Source: Pseudarthrobacter sp. SSS035
Lineage (GTDB): Bacteria > Actinomycetota > Actinomycetes > Actinomycetales > Micrococcaceae
Assembly (NCBI RefSeq): GCF_023273875.1
Contig: NZ_CP096882.1
Span: 992,001 to 1,056,000, forward strand
Direction: 5' to 3'
Length of the DNA stretch: 64,000 bases
Positions 33,176 through 41,537 of this stretch are shown in pieces. The notes under the pieces are model-generated. The model was not told the origin of the DNA and ran no database searches. It was given only the letters and a program-made list of their open reading frames with translations. Position 1 is the stretch's first letter, and each line of letters begins with the position of its first letter. The translations under genes and the position numbers were made by a program.

Positions 33176-33995
33176 CGCCCGGTCCGCCAAGGGCCCGCTC
33201 ACCTTGTCCCCCGAACTCCGGCAGGCCGCCCGGCGCATCGCCCAGACGGAACACCTGCTGGTGGCCATGGACTTCGACGGCACGATTTCCCCGCTGGTTG
33301 ACCGCGCCGACGACGCCCGCCCACTTCCCCGCTCCGCCGCCGCTTTCGCTGGGCTCGCCGCCCTTCCACGCACGACGACGGCACTCATCTCAGGGCGCGC
33401 CCTCGCCAGCCTGCGCGCGGCCGCCTCGCCCCCGGTGGACACGCTGCTGATCGGCAGCCATGGCGCCGAGGCGTGGCTGGGCCCCGGCTCCGCGGAGCTG
33501 ACACTCGATGAAGCCCAGCGCCTGCTGCTGGCCGAAGTCCGCGGTGTCCTCGAAGAAATCGTCGAGCAGGCACCGGGCACCCTCCTCGAAGACAAACCCG
33601 CAGGCGTAGTCCTACATACCCGGCTGGCCACGGACGATGTTGCCGAGGACGCGGTGGCTGCGGCCCGTTCCGTTCTCCAGGACCGCAAAGGCGTCTTCCT
33701 GAAGAACGGCAAACGCGTCCTGGAAACATCGGTAGTCAACGCCTCCAAAGGCGAGGGCCTGACGTTCCTGCGCCAGATCACCGGGGCCACTGCGGTCCTC
33801 TTCGCCGGCGACGACGTCACGGACGAGGACGCCCTGGCGCGCCTGGAATCCGGCGATGTGGGCGTCAAGGTGGGCCTGGACTTCACCCAGGCCGAATTCC
33901 GGGTGGAAGCGCCGGCCCACGTGGCGGAACTGCTCGAAGCACTCCTGCAGGAACGGAGCCTGGTGGTGGCCGAAGAAGAGCCCGGCACTGACTGA
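33165..33995 (+). CDS. otsB: Trehalose-6-phosphate phosphatase (HAD family)
   Basis: 276 residues from ATG 33165, within the last codons of otsA (a TTG at 33156 is a less likely start). HAD motif I is MDFDGTISPLVD (nucleophile and acid Asp), motif II ALISGRALASL, the cap region follows, and motif IV is LFAGDDVTDEDAL. It removes the phosphate from trehalose-6-phosphate. The operon otsAB ends here; a leader hairpin for the next gene lies at 34115-34139. Confidence 0.93.
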   Translation: MTPDARSAKGPLTLSPELRQAARRIAQTEHLLVAMDFDGTISPLVDRADDARPLPRSAAAFAGLAALPRTTTALISGRALASLRAAASPPVDTLLIGSHGAEAWLGPGSAELTLDEAQRLLLAEVRGVLEEIVEQAPGTLLEDKPAGVVLHTRLATDDVAEDAVAAARSVLQDRKGVFLKNGKRVLETSVVNASKGEGLTFLRQITGATAVLFAGDDVTDEDALARLESGDVGVKVGLDFTQAEFRVEAPAHVAELLEALLQERSLVVAEEEPGTD

Positions 33996-34114
33996 ACGTC
34001 GGCGACATGTCCAACCTCACATGTGACCTCCGTAACATTTGCACGAATAAGCCATTCGTCTGACATACTCTTGGTTGTGATGTGGCGCACAGGAACCGTG
34101 CGGCGTCACGTGAT

Positions 34115-34139
34115 ACTCCTCGGCCTTCGGCCGGGGAGT
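34115..34139. promoter_or_regulatory. Hairpin between otsB and the ABC ATPase gene
   Basis: ACTCCTCGGCC-TTC-GGCCGGGGAGT, 11-bp stem with one T-G wobble. It may terminate otsAB or belong to the leader of the ATPase gene. Nothing else was recognised in the 235-bp gap. Confidence 0.55.
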
Positions 34140-34230
34140 ACACGGCTGCAATGCCGTGGATAACTGAATTACATGAACCATTCACAACGGATCGTCCGGC
34201 ACGTACCTGCCGGTGAAGGGATTGATAACT

Positions 34231-35313
<1,083 letters not shown>

Positions 35314-35397
35314 TCCCCACCGGCGCCCTAACCTCGCTCCGCTTCGGCCAGGGAACCCTGCCGGCGTGGGCCCATCCACCGGCGCCGAGATCTAACC

Positions 35398-35431
35398 GAC
35401 GGCGGCCCTCCTTACTGGACGGGCCGCCGTC
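35398..35431 (+). terminator. Terminator after the ABC ATPase gene
   Basis: Perfect 11-bp stem GACGGCGGCCC (35398-35408) / GGGCCGCCGTC (35421-35431), followed by GCCGTTTAAG. Confidence 0.7.
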
Positions 35432-35486
35432 GCCGTTTAAGCCCGAGGTTTAGGCCAGCCGCCCCTCTGTACGAAAGAATTGACCC

Positions 35487-36908
35487 ATGACCGACGAAAA
35501 CAGTGCACAGTGGCACGACGAGCCCACGGACTACGCGCAGGTCGGCAAACTGCCGCGGTTCGAGGCAGCGAGTGCCAAGGATGACAAGGTCCTTGCCGCT
35601 TCCAGCTCGCTGAACATCACGGCGGCGTCCGCGGATCCCGAACTCCTGGACCTCCCCTGGCACATCGCACTGGAGGACTGGCCGGCTGAGAACCTCGCAG
35701 CGCTCCCCCGCGGCATCTCGCGGCACATTGTGCGTTTCGCGCACCTGGGCGGCTCCGTCATCGCCATCAAGGAAACGTCCGAGCATGTGGCCCGCCACGA
35801 GTACCACATGCTCCGCAAGCTGGCCCGCCTGGACGTCCCGTGCGTTGTCCCGGTAGCCGTCATCACGGGCCGGACCACCCTGGATGGGCGGCCGCTGAAC
35901 CCCGTACTGGTCACCCGCCACCTGAAATTCTCCATGCCGTACCGGGCCCTGTTCTCGCAGATGCTCCGCAAGGACACCCTGACCAGGCTCATCGATGCCC
36001 AGGCCCTGCTGATGGTCCGGCTGCACCTCATCGGCTTCTACTGGGGCGACGTCTCGCTCTCCAATACGCTCTTCCGCCGTGACGCGGGCGCGTTCGCCGC
36101 CTACCTGGTGGACGCGGAAACCGGCGAGCTGTATCCCGATCTTTCCACCGGCCAGCGCGAGTACGATCTCGAGATTGCCCGGGTCAACATCGCCGGCGAG
36201 CTGATGGACCTCCTGGACGGCGGCCTGATCGAGGAAAAGGTGGACCCGGTGGCCACCAGCGAACTCATCATGGAGAGCTACCGGCGCCTGTGGACGGAAC
36301 TGACCGAGAAGGAATCCTTCGAAATCGGCGAACGCTGGCGGGTGGCCGCCCGGATCCGGAAGCTTAATGAGCTCGGGTTCGACGTCGAGGAATACGCCAT
36401 CAAGACCACCCAGAACGGTTCCACTATCCAGCTTCAGCCCAAGGTGGTCGACGCCGGACACCACCAGCGGCGGCTGCTGCGGCTGACCGGACTGGACGCC
36501 CAGGAGAACCAGGCCCGGCGCCTGCTCAATGACATGGACTCCTTCCGGGCGGACAACAACCCGGGGATGGACGAGGAATACAGCGCGCACCTCTGGGTCA
36601 GCCAGGTCTTCGAGCCGATTGTGCGTTCGATCCCCCGCGACCTGTCCCGCAAGCTGGAGCCGGCGGAGGCGGTCCACGAGGTGCTGGAGCACCGCTGGTA
36701 CATGTCCGAGGAGCAGGCCCGCCACATTCCGCTCGCCGAGGCAGTGCAGTCCTACATCGAGTCCGTCCTGCGCCACCGCCGGGACGAGGCCGCCATCATG
36801 CTCAACCCGGATACTGCGATGCTGAAGATCCTCGAAGTGGAAACCGAGGAGTCCTCCCGCTATGGCGCCGACGAAACCATCGAAGAGTACCCTGACGTCG
36901 ACGACTGA
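35487..36908 (+). CDS. DUF4032 protein (kinase-like fold)
   Basis: 473 residues, cytoplasmic. The family is widespread in actinobacteria. Its N-terminal two thirds resemble a lipopolysaccharide-kinase/aminoglycoside-phosphotransferase fold: IAIKETSEHVARHEYHML (a Lys and Glu pair like kinase subdomains II-III), LMVRLHLIGFYWGDVSLSNTLFRRD (catalytic-loop-like, with D and N) and AYLVDAETGELY (DxE instead of DFG). The C-terminal part is the DUF4032 region proper, ending in an acidic tail EEYPDVDD. GAAAGAA precedes the ATG. The substrate is unknown. Confidence 0.85.
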   Translation: MTDENSAQWHDEPTDYAQVGKLPRFEAASAKDDKVLAASSSLNITAASADPELLDLPWHIALEDWPAENLAALPRGISRHIVRFAHLGGSVIAIKETSEHVARHEYHMLRKLARLDVPCVVPVAVITGRTTLDGRPLNPVLVTRHLKFSMPYRALFSQMLRKDTLTRLIDAQALLMVRLHLIGFYWGDVSLSNTLFRRDAGAFAAYLVDAETGELYPDLSTGQREYDLEIARVNIAGELMDLLDGGLIEEKVDPVATSELIMESYRRLWTELTEKESFEIGERWRVAARIRKLNELGFDVEEYAIKTTQNGSTIQLQPKVVDAGHHQRRLLRLTGLDAQENQARRLLNDMDSFRADNNPGMDEEYSAHLWVSQVFEPIVRSIPRDLSRKLEPAEAVHEVLEHRWYMSEEQARHIPLAEAVQSYIESVLRHRRDEAAIMLNPDTAMLKILEVETEESSRYGADETIEEYPDVDD

Positions 36909-36960
36909 CGCGGGGCCGGCCTCGGCGGCAGCACGGTTGGGTTAATACAGCTAACAGCCT

Positions 36961-38331
36961 TTAGATGGCCTTGCCCGGATTCAAAATCCCTGCCGGGTCA
37001 AAGAGTTCCTTGATCCTGTGCTGGAGCTCCCTGACTGGCTCCGGCTGCTCCAGGCCCAGCCAGCGCAGCTTGTATTGGCCGATCCCGTGCTCCCCGGTGA
37101 TGGTGCCGCCCATTTCGAGGGCAGCATCGATGGAGGCGTCCAGGGCACGGTTCAGCCGGGCCATGGCGTCAGCGTCCACCGCGTTGTCCTGGCGGTCTAT
37201 CCAGAACGTGGGGTGCAGGTTGCCGTCGCCGGCGTGCGCCACCACCTTCAGGCTCACGCCATGTGTTGCCGCGAGGTCTTCCAACGCCGCCACGTAATCC
37301 ACCAGGCGTGAGCGTGGCACGGCCACGTCCTCGCCCACACGGTATTCGTCATCCACCTCCACGCCCCGGCTGTTCCGGCGGAGTTCCACGAGCTGCTCGG
37401 CTTCCGCCGTGGATTCCGTGCTCACCGTTGCCCCGCCGGCCGCGAGAACGGAACGCACGACGTCGGCCTCCGCCGCTGCCCCGAACCCGTCGGTCTGGAT
37501 CAGGAGCAGCGAACGGCCGCGGGAGCTCAGGTCGGAGCCGTGGAGATCGTCCAGCTGGGCCAGCGTCCCGCCGTCGAGCAGTTCCATGATGGCCGGCTGC
37601 ACGCGGGCCCGGCCCACCGCCAGGACGCCGGCAGCGGCCTGCCTGAAGTCCGGGTAAAATGCGGCGATGGTGTGCACGTCACGGGGCAGGTACTTGAGCC
37701 GGACGGTCGCCCCCACCACGATCCCCAGAGTGCCCTCAGAGCCCACAAACAGTCCCGTCAGGTCGTAGCCCGCCACGCCCTTGAATGTCTGGTGGCCGGT
37801 GTGGATGAGGGACCCGTCGGCCAGCACCACATCCAGCGCCAGCACCGAGTCCCGGGTTACGCCGTACTTGGCGCAGCGCAGTCCCCCGGCATTCGTGGCA
37901 ACGTTGCCGCCGATCGTGGAGGAACGGAAGCTCGCCGGATCCGGCGCGTACATCAGGCCATGCACTGCTGCGGCCTCGTTGAGGGCGGCGTTGACCACGC
38001 CGGGTTCGACGACAGCGGTCTCGTCGTCCGGGTTGAGGTCAAGAATGCGGTTCATCCGTTCCAGGGACACGACTACGCAATTCCTGCTCGCGTGCGCACC
38101 GCCGGACACGCCTGTTCCGGCTCCGCGGGCCACAACGGCGACGTTGAGGGCCGCACACAGCCTGACTACAGCCTGCACATCCGCCACAGACCCGGCGAAG
38201 ACCACCGCCTCGGGGAGCTGGAAGTCCAGGATGGGGGCCTGGTCCACGGCATATCTCGCGAGCAGCTCCTCTTCGGTACTGACCCGCCCTGGCCCGAGGA
38301 CGCCCACCAGCTCTTCAACCAAGCTGCCCAC
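36961..38331 (-). CDS. FAD-linked oxidase, GlcD/lactate dehydrogenase type
   Basis: About 456 residues. The FAD_binding_4 domain is seen as VVARGAGTGVSGGAHASRNCVVVSLERMNRIL and DPASFRSSTIGGNVATNAGGLRCAKYGVTRDSVLALDVV, and the C-terminal cap by HAGDGNLHPTFWID and EMGGTITGEHGIGQYKLRWL. It should oxidise a 2-hydroxy acid such as glycolate or D-lactate. No in-frame ATG fits well: GGGAGG stands just before GTG 38331, which I take as start; TTG 38322 and the upstream ATG 38388 are alternatives. No iron-sulfur partner genes are adjacent. It is convergent with the DUF4032 gene. Confidence 0.85.
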   Translation of the reverse strand: MGSLVEELVGVLGPGRVSTEEELLARYAVDQAPILDFQLPEAVVFAGSVADVQAVVRLCAALNVAVVARGAGTGVSGGAHASRNCVVVSLERMNRILDLNPDDETAVVEPGVVNAALNEAAAVHGLMYAPDPASFRSSTIGGNVATNAGGLRCAKYGVTRDSVLALDVVLADGSLIHTGHQTFKGVAGYDLTGLFVGSEGTLGIVVGATVRLKYLPRDVHTIAAFYPDFRQAAAGVLAVGRARVQPAIMELLDGGTLAQLDDLHGSDLSSRGRSLLLIQTDGFGAAAEADVVRSVLAAGGATVSTESTAEAEQLVELRRNSRGVEVDDEYRVGEDVAVPRSRLVDYVAALEDLAATHGVSLKVVAHAGDGNLHPTFWIDRQDNAVDADAMARLNRALDASIDAALEMGGTITGEHGIGQYKLRWLGLEQPEPVRELQHRIKELFDPAGILNPGKAI

Positions 38332-38420
38332 GCAGCCTCCCGTTCTGTCGTCGTTGTCGTCGTTCTCCCCCAGTCTAGGGCGGGCCACGACGTCGCAAAC
38401 GCGTCACAATCCCGGGATGC

Positions 38421-38434
38421 TGCAAGCGTTTCCA
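38421..38434. promoter_or_regulatory. LacI-type operator upstream of GH13 glucosidase, distal
   Basis: TGCAAGCGTTTCCA fits the LacI/cre half-site pattern TGNAANCG-NTTNCA; centre 66 bp from the next site. Presumed target of the LacI-family protein encoded at 40293. Confidence 0.6.
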
Positions 38435-38486
38435 CAGGTCAGACCCATTTCTCCTAGAACACCGAATTGCATCAGCACATACATGC

Positions 38487-38500
38487 TGGAAGCGTTTCCA
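38487..38500. promoter_or_regulatory. LacI-type operator upstream of GH13 glucosidase, proximal
   Basis: TGGAAGCGTTTCCA, 32 bp before the ATG at 38533. Nearly perfect palindrome with central CG. It differs clearly from the TTTACGTRAAC sites of the galactan locus. Confidence 0.65.
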
Positions 38501-38532
38501 TATCATGACGCTTCTCAACTAGGCTGATCGGC

Positions 38533-40293
38533 ATGTCTGTTGATTCCGTGATCACCACCGCAGCTCCGCTGGCAGGTCCGCTGACCCTCATCCACGATGC
38601 CGACAACGCCCCTGGCTGGTGGCGCTCCGCCGTCATCTACCAGGTGTACCCGCGGTCTTTCCGGGACCTCAACGGCGACGGCATCGGCGATCTCGCCGGG
38701 ATTACGGCGGAACTGCCGCAACTGGCAGAGCTGGATGTGGACGCTGTCTGGCTGTCCCCCTTCTACAAATCGCCGCAGCGCGATGCAGGCTATGACGTCA
38801 GCGATTACTGCGACGTGGATCCGATCTTCGGCACCCTGGGCGACTTCGACGTCATGATTGCCGAGGCCAACCGCTTGGGGCTGCGGGTCATCGTGGACCT
38901 GGTTCCCAACCACTGCTCGGACCAGCACGCGGCTTTCCAGGCAGCCCTCGCCTCCCCAGCAGGGAGCCCGGAGCGCGACATGTTCATCTTCCGGGACGGG
39001 GCGGGGCCTGAAGGCCACGAACCGCCCAACAACTGGCAGTCCCATTTCGGCGGTCCGGCCTGGACCCGGGTCACGGGGCCGGACGGCCAGCCGGACCAGT
39101 GGTACCTGCACCTGTTTGATTCCTCCCAGCCGGACTTCAACTGGGACAACCCGGCCGTGCACGCCGAATTTGAGCGGGTGCTCCGTTTCTGGCTGGACCG
39201 CGGCGTCTCCGGCTTCCGGGTGGACGTCGCCCACGCTTTGGTCAAGGCCCCGGGGCTGCCGGCCTGGGGCGGCCGGGCCGACGGCGGCAGCTCGGACGGC
39301 TTCCCCGGCCACGAGGCTCCGATGTTCGGCCAGCCGGCCCTGCACGACATCTTCCGGGCCTGGCGCCTGATCCTGGACGGGTACGGGCCGGACCGCATTC
39401 TGTGTGCCGAAGCCAACGTTGACCCACTCCCCCGCCTCGCCGACTGGGTCCGGTCCGATGAAATGCACCAGGCCTTCAACTTCCCCTACCTGCACGCCGG
39501 GCTGGACGTTAACCGGATGCGCAGTGTTATTACAGACTCGCTGACTGCCCTGGACGCAGTAGGAGCCCCCAGCACCTGGGTTCTCTCCAACCACGACGTG
39601 GTCCGGCATTCCAGCCGCTTTGGTTACAACGGGCCCGGTCCGCGCGATGGCGACGGCATCGGTGCGGCCGATCCGCAGCCGGATACAGCCCTGGGCCGTC
39701 GGCGTGCAGCCGCCGCCTCCCTGTTTATGCTGGGACTGCCCGGCGCCGCCTACCTGTACCAGGGTGAGGAGCTCGGCCTGCCGGACGGCATCGATATTCC
39801 GGAGCACCTGCGGCAGGATCCCACGTTCGCACGCACCGGAGGGGCCCGGCTGGGCCGCGACGGCTGCCGGGTTCCCCTCCCGTGGCGCAGCACAGAACGG
39901 CACCTGGGCTTTGGCTCTGGCCAGGATCCCTGGCTTCCCTTGCCGGCGAGCTTCGCGGACCTGGCACGGGACGCACAGGCCGCATCGCCGTCGTCGCATC
40001 TTTCCCTGTACCGGAACATGCTGGCGCTGCGCCGCGAACTTGACCTGGGCAGGGGGTCACTGGCTTGGGCCGACGACTGGTGCACAGGCTCGTCCCTGGC
40101 GTATGTGAACGGCGATACGCTGGTGCTTATGAACCTCAACCACGAACCACTGGAGATGCCGGCAGGCAACGTCCTGGTCCGCAGCGCTGGCCCTGACTCT
40201 GACGCCGGCACTGACTCCGGCTCGCGCGCAGCCCACTTCCTGGCATCCGGAGAAACCGCGTGGCTCCGGATTGGCGGAGACGGCGCAGCCTAG
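38533..40293 (+). CDS. GH13 alpha-glucosidase / oligo-1,6-glucosidase type
   Basis: 586 residues, no signal peptide, so intracellular. GH13 regions: VIYQVYPRSFRDLNGDGIGDL at the start, DLVPNHCSDQH (region I), GFRVDVAHAL (nucleophile Asp), ILCAEANV (acid/base Glu) and VLSNHDVVRH (transition-state Asp). The order and the GDGIGDLAGI calcium-loop motif place it with alpha-glucosidases (subfamily 30-like). It likely releases glucose from imported maltose- or isomaltose-type oligosaccharides or sucrose. Two LacI-type operators precede it and its stop codon overlaps the start of the regulator gene (TAGTG). Confidence 0.9.
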   Translation: MSVDSVITTAAPLAGPLTLIHDADNAPGWWRSAVIYQVYPRSFRDLNGDGIGDLAGITAELPQLAELDVDAVWLSPFYKSPQRDAGYDVSDYCDVDPIFGTLGDFDVMIAEANRLGLRVIVDLVPNHCSDQHAAFQAALASPAGSPERDMFIFRDGAGPEGHEPPNNWQSHFGGPAWTRVTGPDGQPDQWYLHLFDSSQPDFNWDNPAVHAEFERVLRFWLDRGVSGFRVDVAHALVKAPGLPAWGGRADGGSSDGFPGHEAPMFGQPALHDIFRAWRLILDGYGPDRILCAEANVDPLPRLADWVRSDEMHQAFNFPYLHAGLDVNRMRSVITDSLTALDAVGAPSTWVLSNHDVVRHSSRFGYNGPGPRDGDGIGAADPQPDTALGRRRAAAASLFMLGLPGAAYLYQGEELGLPDGIDIPEHLRQDPTFARTGGARLGRDGCRVPLPWRSTERHLGFGSGQDPWLPLPASFADLARDAQAASPSSHLSLYRNMLALRRELDLGRGSLAWADDWCTGSSLAYVNGDTLVLMNLNHEPLEMPAGNVLVRSAGPDSDAGTDSGSRAAHFLASGETAWLRIGGDGAA

Positions 40294-41339
40294 TGGGACT
40301 TGCGGGCATCAAGGACGTTGCCGACCGCGCCGGGCTGTCGATCGCCACTGTGTCGCGGGCGCTCAGTGGCAAAGCGAACGTGTCGGCCAAAAGCAGGCAG
40401 CTGGCAAAGGCAGCGGCCGACGAACTGGGCTTCGTCCCGTCATACCATGCGTCGAGCCTGGCCTCAGGCCGCAACCACAACGTGGGTCTGGTGGTCCCGT
40501 CCATCCACCGCTGGTACTTCTCGTCCGTGGTGGAGGGCGTGTCCGGCACCTTGCTCGACGCCGGCTACGACCTCACCCTCTACAACGTGGGTGACCGGCC
40601 GGAACGCCGCCGCAGCGTCCTCAACGACTTCCTGCTCCGTAAGCGGCTGGATGCGGTCATCGCTGTGGCACTGGTCCTGAGCGAGACCGAAATCAACCAG
40701 CTCCTGGCAATCCACCGCCCGATCGTCGGCATCGGCGGCGCCCTGGCCGGCGCCTCCACCATCAGGATTGATGACGCCAGCCTGGCTCGGACAGCCACCG
40801 AGCACCTCCTCGGGCTGGGCCACACCCGGATCGCACACATCACCGGCGAGGCCGAACTGAACCAGGACTTCAAACTGCCGGGGATACGCCGGGCGGGCTT
40901 TGAGGCAGCAATGCAGGCCGCGGGGCACACTGTCCGCCCCGAATGGGTAGTGTCCGCGGACTTCACCATCCAGGGCGCCTACGCCAGTGCCCGCAATCTC
41001 CTGGCCTCCCCGGCCGGGCGGCCCACAGCAGTTTTTGCCGCCTCCGATGAGATGGCCATCGGCGCCATCCTCGCCGCGCGCGACTTCGGCCTGCGCGTGC
41101 CACAGGATCTCTCCGTGATCGGCATGGACGGACACGAACTCGGCGAAGTCTTTGGGCTGACCACCATCAACCAGGATGCGCGCGGCCAGGGCGCCCTGGC
41201 GGCCCGCATGCTGTTGGAAACGCTCGACGCCGGCGCGAAGCGGCCTGACAAGGGCACGCCACCGTCAGCAGCGGCCACCGACCGGGAGTACCCTACGGAG
41301 TTCCTCGTCCGGAACAGCACGGCCGTCCCGCCGGCCTGA
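40293..41339 (+). CDS. LacI-family regulator of the alpha-glucosidase gene
   Basis: 348 residues from GTG 40293, which shares one base with the preceding stop. DNA-binding head: IKDVADRAGLSIATVSRALSGKANVSAKSRQLAKAAADELGFVPSYHASSLASGR. Sensor domain: VGLVVPSIHRWYFSSVVEGV, VFAASDEMAIGAILAARDFG, VSVIGMDGHEL. The tight coupling suggests it controls its own operon through the TGGAAGCGTTTCCA-type sites at 38421 and 38487. It is clearly a different paralogue from the regulator at 3967. Confidence 0.9.
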   Translation: MGLAGIKDVADRAGLSIATVSRALSGKANVSAKSRQLAKAAADELGFVPSYHASSLASGRNHNVGLVVPSIHRWYFSSVVEGVSGTLLDAGYDLTLYNVGDRPERRRSVLNDFLLRKRLDAVIAVALVLSETEINQLLAIHRPIVGIGGALAGASTIRIDDASLARTATEHLLGLGHTRIAHITGEAELNQDFKLPGIRRAGFEAAMQAAGHTVRPEWVVSADFTIQGAYASARNLLASPAGRPTAVFAASDEMAIGAILAARDFGLRVPQDLSVIGMDGHELGEVFGLTTINQDARGQGALAARMLLETLDAGAKRPDKGTPPSAAATDREYPTEFLVRNSTAVPPA

Positions 41340-41405
41340 CCGTGCCCCTCAGTCCATCCTGAGCTGGGTCCGTCCCAAGCTGCTCTTCAGGGCCGGCCGT
41401 CAGGC

Positions 41406-41532
41406 CTAAGCTTCCCCGCCCATGAACCTCACGAAACGGTCCAGCACCTTCGGCCAGCCGGCAGCATAGTCGGCGCGAGCTGCGGCAGGATCCTCCGCAC
41501 CTTCCCAGCCGTTGTGGACCAGGCGCAGCTCG
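41406..41532 (-). pseudogene. SRPBCC/AHSA1-type protein, C-terminal fragment (interrupted by IS)
   Basis: Encodes ELRLVHNGWEGAEDPAAARADYAAGWPKVLDRFVRFMGGEA and stop; the helix YAAGWPKVLDRF is the typical C-terminal helix of AHSA1/START-like proteins. Its N-terminal part is at 43988-44347. Removing the IS and one copy of GTCCC restores ...VESG-T-ELRL... in frame. Confidence 0.85.
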
Positions 41533-41537
41533 GTCCC
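41533..41537. repeat. Target-site duplication, left copy
   Basis: GTCCC, repeated at 43983-43987 on the other side of the insertion sequence. Confidence 0.85.

Noticed and set aside
38515..39999. 494-residue antisense ORF across the GH13 glucosidase
   Set aside because: Shadow of a well supported gene; no start context or domain.
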